A stretch of 60,943 bases of DNA, taken from positions 1 through 60,943 of the forward strand of contig CAJTRT010000011.1 in NCBI GenBank assembly GCA_910579105.1. The letters run 5' to 3'. Position numbers and translations under genes: made by a program. Shown piece by piece: positions 25,201 to 33,608 of this stretch. This DNA comes from an uncultured Muribaculaceae bacterium. GTDB taxonomy: Bacteria > Bacteroidota > Bacteroidia > Bacteroidales > Muribaculaceae. The notes below the pieces were generated by a model that saw nothing but the letters and a program-made list of their open reading frames with translations, ran no database searches and had not been told where the DNA came from. Each line of letters starts with the position of its first letter. The stretch's first letter is position 1.

Positions 25201-25789
25201 TATGGCGGTAGAGCTGGTGGTTGATAACTCGACTATCGAGCTGTACCCGTTTATGTTCGACATGGACCGTTACCGGCTCGGGGTAATGGGGCATAACGAT
25301 CTGGCAATGAATCTGAACTACCATGTGTCCGTGTTGAAGTCGCCGATACCGTTCAAGTTCGGGATAAACATCAAAGGCACCCCCGACAAGATGAAGATCA
25401 GGCTCGGCGGGGCCAAGTTCAAAGAGCGTATGGCCATTGAGCGGCAGGCGATAGCCGACACCACGCGGATCAACCTCGTGCAGCAGATCGAGCGCGTGTT
25501 CCGCAGCGGAATCTCGAAAGCGCGCCTGGGGCAGCTCGACTTCCCCGGCCCGACACACGGAAGCGGTGCCGCGGCAGCCGATGGGAGCCGCCCGGATCGG
25601 CCGCGGCGCGGCCGGCTTGACAGGGTGTCGGATGTGTCGGGGCCAGTGGCGGCTCCTGAAAACCTGACCGCGGCCGATTCCCTCATAATGATACGCCAGG
25701 GTATGATCGACAACCCGGATACGTCACGCTTCCCATTGTCGAAACAGCCTCCCCTCAGCCCGGTGCTGTTCAATGGCAAAGGCAAATAA
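22238..25789 (+). CDS. large AsmA-family inner-membrane protein
   Basis: The ATG at 22238 (MNLDSDYTDIGEAPEK) gives 1183 residues; a TTG two codons earlier is in frame. A cytoplasmic N-terminus of about 37 residues is followed by one membrane helix (38-62) and a very long periplasmic region. The segment LTPLVERQASKYLDARLDIERVE, split over 67-90, is the AsmA start. The AsmA C-terminal domain contains repeated beta strands. AsmA-like (bridge-like) proteins move phospholipids between membranes. The last 90 residues are polar and probably disordered. Confidence 0.9.
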   Translation: MNLDSDYTDIGEAPEKNDKAPDERGARPGKPVWKRVLKWLWITVAALAGVFLLVCTLIIWILTPARLTPLVERQASKYLDARLDIERVELSFWRTFPHMVLEVDSLELTSDALRGIPDSVAAKLPPDAAKLLSIRSFRGGVNVPALLVGKISLYDVAFDGLRANIVRAAPSVANTDIFPGGEGDDEDEPAGQLSLPDISINSFTITDAAPIRYVSLPDSLDVEIALRGVSLVGEKGPYYAVEINGGVATPLLDEFNFKTLSFGTDGNVTWRSSDPLSLAVENLTVALDNFRFLVNATVDAADGRPVLGEFRLRSDDLRVADMAAHVPAAYASLVEPLETDMAVTLAVSLTAPWNMADTVAPSFTAGLSIPECAVRYENTRLDRFAAEISARYDGISPDDSEFEIERLNVNGLGVDVALKALVSRVVSDPRVKGSFKGRVDLGRLPPRLAAEIPVKLSGVIDGAADFNLSASDFSGRQFHRAGIKGELALRDFHAAAPEEWQGFVESATLEFGTNGKFVAPDGAEVDSLLQVSLKVDSLSFIGMGMDVEASGFLAGAGAMNRGSSGDTTEINPFGFRVAVDRLKFDSPADTLRARLRKASIAGALRRYKGDAKAPQMGLRVEAGMMYFGQALTKVALMKSNMDLSVHMRQSAARKAVPDSVRRRWRGRRPDSAAVAAANAGNIDLTLDAKERSLMRRWDFSGRVTARRGRLVTPYFPLDNRLGHIDLRFNNDSIVLSNLSYRAGRSDFLVNGTISNLRRALTSKRGNTIRVEFGMRSDTINVNEIVQALFSGPALAQRTDSAMVWGDGDIDDGSLTEMADTVRSGPFLVPRNIEARMRVRADNILYSDLALRDFHGDLMVFDGAVNLRDLSASADIGSVDVDGLYSAPAADDLRFGLGMRVRDFRLDRLESLIPAIDSLLPALQSFGGVVNADVAVTTDLLPSMDIDIPSLKAAIKIEGDSLVLLDPETFKTVSKWLLFRDKGKNMIDHMAVELVVDNSTIELYPFMFDMDRYRLGVMGHNDLAMNLNYHVSVLKSPIPFKFGINIKGTPDKMKIRLGGAKFKERMAIERQAIADTTRINLVQQIERVFRSGISKARLGQLDFPGPTHGSGAAAADGSRPDRPRRGRLDRVSDVSGPVAAPENLTAADSLIMIRQGMIDNPDTSRFPLSKQPPLSPVLFNGKGK

Positions 25790-25803
25790 AATCAGGCGGT
25801 TGG

Positions 25804-26787
25804 ATGAATAACGACAAATCATCGGTATTGGTGGCCGCCAAGGGCTGCGTTGTCGCGTTGCTGTCATTCGGCGCCGCCTCTCTTGCCGCGGACGCGCAAA
25901 CGTTCTCTGTTGACGGCCTGACGTATACGCGCGTTTCGCCGGTCGAGGTGGCGGTTTTCGACGCTGACGCGTCTCTTTCCGGCGCGGTTGTCATCCCCGA
26001 AAAAGTGTCTGACGGTTCGGCGGAATTTGCCGTGACCTCTATCGGCGAACGGGCGTTCGAGGACTGTTCGGCCATCTCGTCCGTCACCATCCCCGCGAGT
26101 GTGGCCGCGGTGGGCAACGACGCGTTCAGCTTCTGCTCGTCGCTTCGCGAAGTCGTGATTTCCGACGGGGCGGCCCCGCTGTCCGTCGGGTATATACCCA
26201 ATCTCAACGCGGGCCTGTTCGCCGACGCCCCGTTGGCCGCGCTATATGTAGGGCGTGATCTTTCATACTCCTCCCGGCGCGGTTTCTCCCCCTTTTCGGG
26301 CATAAGGACATTGAGGGAGGCCGTCGTCGGGAACGCAGTCACGGAAGTGGGTCCATATGCTTTCGCCGACTGCGTATCGCTTGCCTCTGTGACCGTTATG
26401 GCTCCTGTGCCTCCCTCGGCCTCGGTTGATTCCTTTGAAGGAGTTGACAAGGCGCTCTGCCGCCTGACTGTTCCTGAGGGAACGGTCGGGGTATACCGTT
26501 CCGCCCCTGTATGGTCTGAATTCCCGGAGATTACCGATGGCACAGCCTCGTTGTGTGTGCCAGCCGCGTCGGGCCGCGTGTCTGTCTCTACCTCTCCAGG
26601 TTCCATCATTGTCACGGGGCTTCCATATGGCGTCACCGTCGTGGTCAGTCGCGTTGACGGAGCCGAGGCGCGGCGGCTTACGCCCGCGGGGTGTTCCGTT
26701 TCGCTTCATGACCTGACGCCTGGGTGCTACATAGTGTCGGTCCGCGGTGTGGGCGGAGACCTGTCGTTCAGGGCGATGGTTCCGTAA
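25804..26787 (+). CDS. secreted BspA-type leucine-rich-repeat protein
   Basis: The 327-residue protein starts with a signal-like hydrophobic stretch ending near residue 31 (SLAADAQ). The next part has three to four BspA-type (LRR_5) repeats, such as SIGERAFEDCSAISSVTIPA and GPYAFADCVSLASVTVMA. The C-terminal 80 residues are a beta-rich domain ending ISVRG-like strands, perhaps a sorting tail. BspA-type proteins are surface adhesins or binders in Bacteroidales. It follows the AsmA-like gene after 14 bases. Confidence 0.82.
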   Translation: MNNDKSSVLVAAKGCVVALLSFGAASLAADAQTFSVDGLTYTRVSPVEVAVFDADASLSGAVVIPEKVSDGSAEFAVTSIGERAFEDCSAISSVTIPASVAAVGNDAFSFCSSLREVVISDGAAPLSVGYIPNLNAGLFADAPLAALYVGRDLSYSSRRGFSPFSGIRTLREAVVGNAVTEVGPYAFADCVSLASVTVMAPVPPSASVDSFEGVDKALCRLTVPEGTVGVYRSAPVWSEFPEITDGTASLCVPAASGRVSVSTSPGSIIVTGLPYGVTVVVSRVDGAEARRLTPAGCSVSLHDLTPGCYIVSVRGVGGDLSFRAMVP

Positions 26788-26861
26788 TGGCTTGCCCTTG
26801 ACGCGGCGCGGCTTTTAGGAAATTTTTGTGGGGGCAGGCGGGGTTTCTCGCGGAATTTGCG

Positions 26862-26869
26862 TAATTTTG
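26862..26869 (+). promoter_or_regulatory. -7 promoter element for lptD
   Basis: TAATTTTG is a full -7 match 24 bases upstream of the lptD start. No matching -33 TTTG at 19-21 bases is visible; the nearest TTTG is 33 bases upstream. Confidence is therefore limited. Confidence 0.4.
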
Positions 26870-26893
26870 CAAGGAATTTTGCTAAGAAGTTAA

Positions 26894-29782
26894 TTGAGAC
26901 ATTCTCATTTATATATACTGCTGATATTCGTGGCGTTCCTTATCACGGGAAATATCTTTTCCCGTGACGGCCTTGACGCTTCGCGGCGGGTGCCGTCCTC
27001 CGGCACGACCTCTGCGTCGGCCGATTCATTTCCGGATGCCCCGATGCTTTCCGAGGATGTCGCGACAGGCTTGCCGCAAACAGATTCCGCGGGATTTGTA
27101 CCCGATCCAATTCCGGCGCTGCCGGATACCCTCTCTGTCGGGATTGACACGATGTCATCCGCAGCGGATTCCGTCGCTATGGTAGCTGATTCGCTGCGAG
27201 CCGCCCGCCCGTCGAAAATACGCCGGCAGAAGGTCGATCTCGACAACCAGGTGGTTTTCTCGTCGGCTGACTCTATGATTCTCATAGGACGCCAGACTAC
27301 CTATATGTACGGCGACGGCAAGGTGGATTACGGTAACCTGAAACTCACGGCCTCGGAGATTCAGCTCGACCTGGATTCGAGCATCGTGTACGCCTGCGGC
27401 ACCCCGGATTCGATAGGCGACCTGCAAGGCACCCCTGTGTTCGAGGAGGGGGGAGCGAGCTATGAGTCGAAGACGATGCGCTATAACTTCAAGAGCAAGC
27501 GCGGCTTCATCTCGGACGTGATAACCCAGCAGGGCGAAGGTTATCTCACGGGCGGTCAGACCAAGAAGACCGCCGGCGAGGACTATTACATCCAGAACGG
27601 CAAGTACACCACCTGCGACCAGCATGACGACCCGCACTTCTGGCTGCAGCTCACCCGCGCCAAGGTGCGCCCCAAGAAGAATATCGTCACCGGTCCCGCC
27701 TATATGGTGCTCGCGGGGCTGCCGTTGCCGCTGGCGGTGCCGTTCGGCTATTTCCCTTTCACAGACAAATACGCCTCCGGCGTGATCGTGCCCACTTTCG
27801 GCGACGACTACAACCGCGGCTTCTACCTCAGCGACGGCGGCTATTATTTCGCCATCAACGACAATATCGACATGGCGCTCACAGGCGAGATCTATACCAA
27901 GGGTTCCTGGGGGCTCTCGGCCCAGTCGACCTACAACAAGCGCTACAAGTTCAACGGCCGTTTCAACATAAACTACCTGAAAAGCATTTATGGAGAGAAA
28001 GGGGATCCCGACTACTCGACCGCGACCAACTTCCAGGTGATATGGAGCCACACGCAGGATTCCAAGGCAAACCCCAATATGAATCTCTCCGCGTCGGTGA
28101 ACTTCACGACCTCCGGATATACCCGCAACTCGGTCAATTCATACTATTCGAGCGCTTTCACCGAGAACACCAAGAGCTCGACCGTGAACCTCTCGTATCG
28201 TTTCCCTCAGTCGAAATGGTCGCTCTCTACGTCGCTGAACATTTCGCAGCGCACGCAGAACTCCACTCTCGCCATCTCGTTCCCGAACATCAACGTCACC
28301 ATGTCGCAGACGAACCCGTTCAAGCGCAAGAAGGCCGTGGGCGACGAGAAATGGTATGAGAAAATCCGCCTGTCGTATTCGGGGCAGTTCCAGAACTCGC
28401 TGACGGCCCCGCAGAACGAGTTTTTCCATAAATCCCTGATCAAGGACTGGCGCAACGGCATGAAGCACAGCGTGCCTATCTCGGCCACTTTCTCTCTTTT
28501 CAAGTATTTCAACCTCACGCCCTCGATCTCGCTCAACGATCGTATGTACACCCAGAAGGTGCGCCGGGCATGGGATCCGGTGGCGTCGGCGGAGGTGGCC
28601 GACACGTCGTACAGCTTCTACAACGTGTGGGACTTCAACGCCTCCATTTCGCTCGACACCAAGATTTACGGTTTCTTCCAGCCGCTCCCGTTCCTGGGTG
28701 ACAAGGTGAAGATGATCCGCCACGTCCTCACCCCGACCATCTCATTCACCGGCGCGCCTGACTTCGGCTCATCGTTTTTCGGCTACTACGGCCAGTATTC
28801 CTACGTCGATCCGCAGGGGAACCGGCAGAAGCGGCGCTACTCGATGTTCCCCAACGCCCTTTTCGGCGTGCCCGGAGAGGGGCGCACCGGCGCGGTCTCC
28901 GTCTCGCTGGCCAACAACGTGGAGATGAAGGTGAAGTCCGACAACGACTCGATAGGGGAGAAGAAAGTATCGCTGATAGAGAACTTCACTGTCTCGCAGA
29001 GCTACAATTTCGCCGCCGATTCGCTGAATTGGAGCAATATAAACACATCGCTCCTGCTGCGCCTCACGAAGCAGTTCAATCTGAGCCTGTCAGCCACATG
29101 GGACGTGTACACCTACCAGCTCAACTCCGCCGGCAACCCTGTGCGCGTCAACGTGCCGCGCTGGAAAGTCGGCAAAGGGCTGGGGCGTCTGTCGTCGACA
29201 GGTACCTCCTTCTCCTACACTTTCAACAACGACACGTTCAAAAAGAAGAAAAAGACTCCCGAGGGGGGGAGCAACGGCAACAGCCAGGGATCACAGCCGC
29301 CCGACGAGTCATCGGGCTTCGATAACGACTACCTCGCCCGCGACACCCGCGGCGGTCGCGGAGGGCATAACCACGGCAGCGGCGACGACCTACAGCTCGA
29401 CGAGGACGGATACGCCCCGTGGTCGGTGCCGTGGAGCCTGAGCGTGAACTATTCGATCAGCTACTCCTACGGGGCGTTCAATAAGAAGAAGATGGAGTAT
29501 GACGGAAGAATCACGCAGAACCTCAGCCTCTCTGGCAACATACGCCCGACGAAGAACTGGGAGTTCTCGGCGACGGCATCATACAACTTCGACACCCACA
29601 AGATCGCCTATATGAACATCAACATCGGGCGCGACCTCCATTGCTTCGCGATGCGCGCGAGCGTGATTCCCGTAGGGCCGTACAAGAGCTACAACTTCCA
29701 TATCTCGGTAAAGTCGTCGCTCCTCAGCGACCTCAAATACGACAAACGCTCCTCCCGCACCAATGGCATCGAGTGGTACTGA
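26894..29782 (+). CDS. lptD: LPS-assembly outer-membrane protein LptD
   Basis: LptD is the outer-membrane barrel that inserts lipopolysaccharide. The frame starts at a TTG directly after an in-frame stop, with AAGAAG at 26884-26889 as a possible ribosome site. The first residues form a signal peptide (LYILLIFVAFLITGNIFS). The 962-residue protein has an OstA-like beta-jellyroll near residues 95-200, then a long beta-barrel rich in aromatic strands. It ends SSRTNGIEWY, with a terminal aromatic residue typical of barrel proteins. A Gly/Asp-rich insert near 805-850 is probably an exposed loop. The nearest ATG downstream would remove the signal peptide. Confidence 0.88.
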   Translation: MRHSHLYILLIFVAFLITGNIFSRDGLDASRRVPSSGTTSASADSFPDAPMLSEDVATGLPQTDSAGFVPDPIPALPDTLSVGIDTMSSAADSVAMVADSLRAARPSKIRRQKVDLDNQVVFSSADSMILIGRQTTYMYGDGKVDYGNLKLTASEIQLDLDSSIVYACGTPDSIGDLQGTPVFEEGGASYESKTMRYNFKSKRGFISDVITQQGEGYLTGGQTKKTAGEDYYIQNGKYTTCDQHDDPHFWLQLTRAKVRPKKNIVTGPAYMVLAGLPLPLAVPFGYFPFTDKYASGVIVPTFGDDYNRGFYLSDGGYYFAINDNIDMALTGEIYTKGSWGLSAQSTYNKRYKFNGRFNINYLKSIYGEKGDPDYSTATNFQVIWSHTQDSKANPNMNLSASVNFTTSGYTRNSVNSYYSSAFTENTKSSTVNLSYRFPQSKWSLSTSLNISQRTQNSTLAISFPNINVTMSQTNPFKRKKAVGDEKWYEKIRLSYSGQFQNSLTAPQNEFFHKSLIKDWRNGMKHSVPISATFSLFKYFNLTPSISLNDRMYTQKVRRAWDPVASAEVADTSYSFYNVWDFNASISLDTKIYGFFQPLPFLGDKVKMIRHVLTPTISFTGAPDFGSSFFGYYGQYSYVDPQGNRQKRRYSMFPNALFGVPGEGRTGAVSVSLANNVEMKVKSDNDSIGEKKVSLIENFTVSQSYNFAADSLNWSNINTSLLLRLTKQFNLSLSATWDVYTYQLNSAGNPVRVNVPRWKVGKGLGRLSSTGTSFSYTFNNDTFKKKKKTPEGGSNGNSQGSQPPDESSGFDNDYLARDTRGGRGGHNHGSGDDLQLDEDGYAPWSVPWSLSVNYSISYSYGAFNKKKMEYDGRITQNLSLSGNIRPTKNWEFSATASYNFDTHKIAYMNINIGRDLHCFAMRASVIPVGPYKSYNFHISVKSSLLSDLKYDKRSSRTNGIEWY

Positions 29783-29855
29783 CACCCGGCAGCTCTCTCC
29801 CGCGTCAGTTTCTCCTCACCCTTCACATTTAATCCATTCATTTCCCATTCTAAAA

Positions 29856-30971
29856 ATGATAACCCAGGAACAGCTAAAAGAGACCATAGAGCGCAAGAAC
29901 GCGCTTAAAAAGTATCTTGATATCGACTCCAAGAAAATCCAGATCGAGGAAGAGGAACTCCGAACCCATGTGCCGGATTTCTGGGAGCATCCCAAGGAGG
30001 CCCAGGCCCAGATGAAGAAAATCAAGGACCTCCAGGCGTGGGTCAACGGCTATCGCGATGTGGAGGTGGCCACCGACGAGCTTGCCAACGCGTGGGATTT
30101 TTTCAAGGAGGAACTTGTATCCGAGCAGGAGCTTGACGCTTTCTATGCCGACGCCATGTCGAAGATCGAGGCGCTCGAGCTGCGCAACATGCTCCGCCGC
30201 GAGGAGGACAGTATGGATGTCGTCATCAAGATAAACTCCGGCGCCGGCGGCACCGAAAGCCAGGACTGGGCCTCGATGCTGATGCGGATGTATCTCCGCT
30301 ATTGCGAGAAACACGGCTACAAGACCTCCGTGGCAAACCTGCTCGAAGGTGACGAGGCCGGTATCAAGTCGTGCACGATCAATGTCGAGGGGGATTTCGC
30401 CTACGGCTACCTGAAAAGCGAGAACGGGGTGCACCGCCTGGTGCGCGTATCGCCGTATAACGCGCAGGGCAAGCGTATGACATCGTTCGCCTCTGTGTTT
30501 GTGACCCCGCTGGTCGATGACTCTATCGATGTCAAGATCGAGCCGGCGCTTATGTCGTGGGACACGTTCCGTTCCGGCGGCGCGGGCGGTCAGAACGTCA
30601 ACAAGGTGGAGTCGGGTGTGCGTCTGCGTTACCAGTACACCGACCCCTACACCGGCGAGAAGGAGGAGATACTTATCGAGAACACTGAGACCCGCGACCA
30701 GCCCAAGAACCGCGAGAATGCTCTGCGCCATCTGCGCTCGATCCTGTATGAGAAGGAGATGAACCACCGCCTCGAGGAGCAGGCGAAAGTCGAGGCCGGG
30801 AAGATGAAAATCGAGTGGGGTTCGCAGATTCGCTCCTATGTGTTCGACGACCGCCGCGTGAAAGACCATCGCACGGGCTATCAGACTTCGGATGTGGGCG
30901 GAGTCATGGACGGCGACCTCGACGGCTTCATCAAGGCCTACCTTATGGAGTTCGCCGGCACGCAGGAATAA
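29856..30971 (+). CDS. prfB: peptide chain release factor 2
   Basis: RF2 ends translation at UGA and UAA codons. The ATG at 29856 (MITQEQLKETIERKNALKK) gives 371 residues. The GGQ hydrolysis motif is at 244-246 (GGAGGQNVNKVESG). The stop-codon recognition tripeptide reads Ser-Pro-Tyr at 199-201, where the textbook RF2 motif is SPF. The coding frame is continuous: there is no CTTTGAC programmed frameshift site near codon 25. It follows lptD by 73 bases on the same strand. Confidence 0.95.
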   Translation: MITQEQLKETIERKNALKKYLDIDSKKIQIEEEELRTHVPDFWEHPKEAQAQMKKIKDLQAWVNGYRDVEVATDELANAWDFFKEELVSEQELDAFYADAMSKIEALELRNMLRREEDSMDVVIKINSGAGGTESQDWASMLMRMYLRYCEKHGYKTSVANLLEGDEAGIKSCTINVEGDFAYGYLKSENGVHRLVRVSPYNAQGKRMTSFASVFVTPLVDDSIDVKIEPALMSWDTFRSGGAGGQNVNKVESGVRLRYQYTDPYTGEKEEILIENTETRDQPKNRENALRHLRSILYEKEMNHRLEEQAKVEAGKMKIEWGSQIRSYVFDDRRVKDHRTGYQTSDVGGVMDGDLDGFIKAYLMEFAGTQE

Positions 30972-31046
30972 CGACATCGTCGACCTGAATCCACCCCGGC
31001 CGGACTTCCAGTATCTGCCGGATTAATCTTCGGATTCATTGACAGG

Positions 31047-31109
31047 TGTACGGACGCGGCGTGCCGCGTATAAGAAGCCAACTTATACGCGGCACGCCGC
31101 GTCCGTACA
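31047..31109 (+). repeat. perfect 28-bp stem-loop R5 (REP-like)
   Basis: A 28-base arm starting TGTACGGACGCGGCGTGC (31047-31074) and its exact inverse (31082-31109) flank a 7-base loop AAGCCAA. The arm has the GGACGC start seen in R1-R4 but a different core. It lies in the convergent gap between prfB and tatD. Confidence 0.85.
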
Positions 31110-31172
31110 TCCAAGCCCTTGACCGTTTTATCTTTCCGAAAAATATATTGCTTGATGTCAAATGCTGTATTC

Positions 31173-31200
31173 GGATGCACCGGGGTGCATCCCTACGATT
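31173..31200 (+). repeat. single REP-like palindrome R6
   Basis: GGATGCACC and GGTGCATCC form a 9-base stem with a GG loop (31173-31192), followed by CTACGATT. The CCCTAC end is the same as in R1-R4. It lies 64 bases after R5 in the prfB/tatD convergent gap. Confidence 0.65.
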
Positions 31201-31225
31201 ATACCGTCGCATTGTTTTTTTACCA

Positions 31226-31900
31226 TCACATTGAGGATGTTTCCCGGGGATGGCCTGCCTGTATGGCTGATAATGCCTTGGAGTGCAGCGTGCGGATGTC
31301 GTGAATCGGCAATTGGGATTCGTCGGTTTCGGCGAGCCGTTGGCTGTCGGGCACCGCGGCCAGGGCTTCGGGGTTGAAGCGCTCGCCGAAAGATATGTAC
31401 ATCCCGGCGGCCGCGAGCTGCCGGGCCTGCTCTGCCTTCCCCCGGAAGCCGTGTATTATCCAGGGCTGCTCGGGGCGCAGTTCCTTGCGTAGCGCGAGAA
31501 GCTGTTCCTGCGCTTTCACGAGGTGGATTATCAATGGCAGGCCGAGTGTTTCGCTCAGGGCTATATGGCGGCGGAAGCGCTCCAGCTGAAGCCGGATTTC
31601 CGGTCCTCGGGTCGCGTCAAGCCCGGTTTCACCCACGGCTGACGCTGCTTCGAGCCGCAGGGCTTTTTCGAGAGCCGCGAAGCGGCGCTCCTCCTCCGCG
31701 GTGGAGACGGACATCTCCCAGGGATGTATCCCGACGGAAAACAGGCAGCCAGGATGCTCGGCGGCATATGCTTCCGCGTCCTCGGGCAGCAGTGATATGA
31801 GCGCCTTGGAACTGTCAGCCTGGCGGTGGGTGTGGATGTCGTGCAGCGCCAGCAGGCGCGCAGGGAGCGTTGGAACTTTCGCAATGTGTCGCGGCGTCAT
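31226..31900 (-). CDS. TatD-family metal-dependent hydrolase
   Basis: From the ATG at 31900 (MTPRHIAKVPTLPARLLALH) the protein has 224 residues, shorter than typical TatD (about 260). The metal-site residues are all present: His23 and His25 (DIHTHR), Glu in GETGLD, His in LIIHLVKA, His in WIIHGFRG and Asp in LAETDES. TatD proteins are 3'-5' exonucleases or related hydrolases. The start overlaps the yidD stop by 4 bases. This gene after yidD, rnpA and hemD is a Bacteroidales arrangement. Confidence 0.88.
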   Translation of the reverse strand: MTPRHIAKVPTLPARLLALHDIHTHRQADSSKALISLLPEDAEAYAAEHPGCLFSVGIHPWEMSVSTAEEERRFAALEKALRLEAASAVGETGLDATRGPEIRLQLERFRRHIALSETLGLPLIIHLVKAQEQLLALRKELRPEQPWIIHGFRGKAEQARQLAAAGMYISFGERFNPEALAAVPDSQRLAETDESQLPIHDIRTLHSKALSAIQAGHPRETSSM

Positions 31901-32172
31901 GGTACCGGGTCGTAGCCGCTGCCTCCCCAGGGATGGCAGCGCGATATGCGTTTTACCGCCAGCCACACACCCTTGAACGGGCCGTGGCGGCGAAGGGCCT
32001 CTATGGCGTATTCCGAACAGGTCGGCGTGAAGCGGCATGTGGCGGGGAACATTGGCGACACGCAGTAGCGGTATAGCTTGACGAGCAGGATAAGCGGGAA
32101 TGACAGCGCTTTCGATATTGCCGCGCCGGATCCGGGTGCCGGTGTGTCTTTATTCGTGCTGGCCGGGCGCAT
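31897..32172 (-). CDS. yidD: membrane protein insertion efficiency factor YidD
   Basis: The 91-residue protein contains the family core LVKLYRYCVSPMFPATCRF and PTCSEYAIEALRRHG, ending WGGSGYDPVP. YidD supports YidC-dependent membrane insertion. It has an N-terminal 20-residue Pro/Gly-rich extension. Its start lies within the end of rnpA (23-base overlap) and its stop overlaps tatD (ATGA). yidC itself is in the window about 4 kb away in a separate operon. Confidence 0.95.
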   Translation of the reverse strand: MRPASTNKDTPAPGSGAAISKALSFPLILLVKLYRYCVSPMFPATCRFTPTCSEYAIEALRRHGPFKGVWLAVKRISRCHPWGGSGYDPVP

Positions 32173-32590
32173 TTGTGGGCGTTTCTGCGGGGATGTTCCC
32201 TGATGCGGGTGTGGCGATTTTTTTCAACAGGCGCTTCATAGCCCCGTCGATGCGGGCATACGGCTCGACGCCCTGGGCCACATAGACGAATACCACGTCG
32301 GTAGGCCGAAGGGTCTCCGCGTCCATCGCCGGTCGGCGCAGCCGGTAGGCTTCGCGGATCCGGCGGCGCGTAAGGACGCGTTCCACGGCTTTGCGCACGC
32401 GTTTTTTCGGCACAGATATCATGAATTTAAGCGGGGCGTCGTTTCCGGAGCGCCGTGTGTCGGCGGTGCTCCAGACGGCTCTGAGCGGATATGCCAAAGC
32501 GCTGCGACAGCCATCGGCCTGACTGAACAGTCGGTCTATGGCTGTCTGCGAGCATAGCTTGTGGTTTTTGCCTAAGCCGAAGGTATTCAC
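32150..32590 (-). CDS. rnpA: ribonuclease P protein component
   Basis: RnpA assists the RNase P RNA in tRNA 5' maturation. The start is a GTG at 32590. The 146-residue protein has an N-terminal start FGLGKNHKLCSQ and a basic helix PKKRVRKAVERVLTRRR followed by IREAYRLRR. In the canonical motif (RNRxKR) the central residues Asn and Arg are replaced: here it reads Arg-Val-Leu at 71-73. The C-terminus carries a Pro/Ala-rich tail overlapping yidD. Context (yidD directly after) supports the assignment. Confidence 0.9.
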   Translation of the reverse strand: MNTFGLGKNHKLCSQTAIDRLFSQADGCRSALAYPLRAVWSTADTRRSGNDAPLKFMISVPKKRVRKAVERVLTRRRIREAYRLRRPAMDAETLRPTDVVFVYVAQGVEPYARIDGAMKRLLKKIATPASGNIPAETPTNAPGQHE

Positions 32591-32663
32591 ATTCGATATG
32601 TTTGTGTGTGCTCCGTTTGCTTATGGTTATCCTGATTTTCGTCCCGCGTCTGCGCGACGCCCC

Positions 32664-33422
32664 TTATTCGGCGGCTGTCTGGTGCTCTTTCAGGAAGAGG
32701 TCGAGAGCCGCTGTGATTGAGGGAGCTTTCGGGGTCGGCGCCTCGAGGTCGAGACGCAGCCCGGCGTCGGTCACGGCTTTCGCGGTGGCGGTGCCGAGGC
32801 ATCCGATCCGCACGTCGCCCTGTCCCTCCTTGAACTCGGGGAAGTTTTTGAGCAGGGCGTCGATTCCGGCTGGGGAGAAGAAGAGGAGCATGTCGTAGTC
32901 GAACTTTTCCTCCGGAGAGAAGTCGTTGCTCACCGTACGGTACATCACGGCCTTCGTGTAGTTGATGCCGTGCTGGTCGAGCACGTTGGGCGCGCCGTTG
33001 TGCACGTCGGATATGGCGAACAGGAATTTCTCCTTGTTGTGCTTCGTGAGGAACGGGATCAGTTCGTCGAGCTTGCCGGTCAGGCCGTGGAAAATCTTGC
33101 GCTTGCGGTATACGATGTATTTCTGCAAGTATAGGGCGATCGCTTCTGTCGTGCAGAAATACTTCATGGTGTCAGGGATGGAGACGCGCATCTCCTCGCA
33201 CAGGCGGAAGAAATGGTCTATCGCCGTCCGTGCGGTGAAGATGATGGCCGTGTAGTCGGCTATGTTGATTTTCTGCTGGCGGAATTCCCTGGCCGAAAGT
33301 CCCTCGACTTTGATAAACGGGCGAAACACCACCTCCACACCATAACGTTCGGCGATGTCGTAGTAAGGCGATTTGTCGGATGCCGGCTTTGGCTGCGATA
33401 CTAAAATCTTCTTTACTTTCAC
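32664..33422 (-). CDS. hemD: uroporphyrinogen-III synthase
   Basis: HemD cyclises hydroxymethylbilane to uroporphyrinogen III for heme or cobalamin. I chose the GTG at 33422 (KVKKILVSQPKPASDKSPYY follows), giving 252 residues, because that is where conserved homologues begin; a TTG seven codons earlier is in frame. The two-domain fold is seen in IIFTARTAIDHFF and LLFFSPAGIDALLKNFPEF, followed by GCLGTATAKAV. Bacteroidales place this gene between DUF4271 and rnpA. Other heme genes are absent here. Confidence 0.9.
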   Translation of the reverse strand: MKVKKILVSQPKPASDKSPYYDIAERYGVEVVFRPFIKVEGLSAREFRQQKINIADYTAIIFTARTAIDHFFRLCEEMRVSIPDTMKYFCTTEAIALYLQKYIVYRKRKIFHGLTGKLDELIPFLTKHNKEKFLFAISDVHNGAPNVLDQHGINYTKAVMYRTVSNDFSPEEKFDYDMLLFFSPAGIDALLKNFPEFKEGQGDVRIGCLGTATAKAVTDAGLRLDLEAPTPKAPSITAALDLFLKEHQTAAE

Positions 33423-33566
33423 GATAATTAGCTGAATTGTCAACCTGGCGTTAGGAATGCCGTCGGGGTTGAGGAATTTAACCGATTAGTGGTTTCTGAT
33501 TCATTAAGTAAGCCCGAATTGGAGACTTTGCTTGCTTAAATATCTTGACCGGTATTTTTCGATGCG

Positions 33567-33574
33567 CAAAGGTA
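33567..33574 (-). promoter_or_regulatory. -7 promoter element for the hemD-rnpA-yidD-tatD genes
   Basis: TACCTTTG on the minus strand is a full -7 match in the gap between DUF4271 and hemD. A TTTG lies at 33601-33598, but its 23-base spacing is longer than the usual 19-21. The leader to hemD would be about 140 bases. Confidence 0.45.
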
Positions 33575-33608
33575 CGAATTTTTCTTTAACTAAGCCCCAA
33601 ATCCCTCA

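Noticed and set aside
29856..29940. Search for a programmed frameshift in prfB
   Set aside because: The frame is continuous and no CTTTGAC or internal stop was found near codon 25.
31047..31200. CRISPR-like array between prfB and tatD
   Set aside because: There is one long inverted repeat and one unrelated palindrome, without regularly spaced direct repeats; no cas genes are present.
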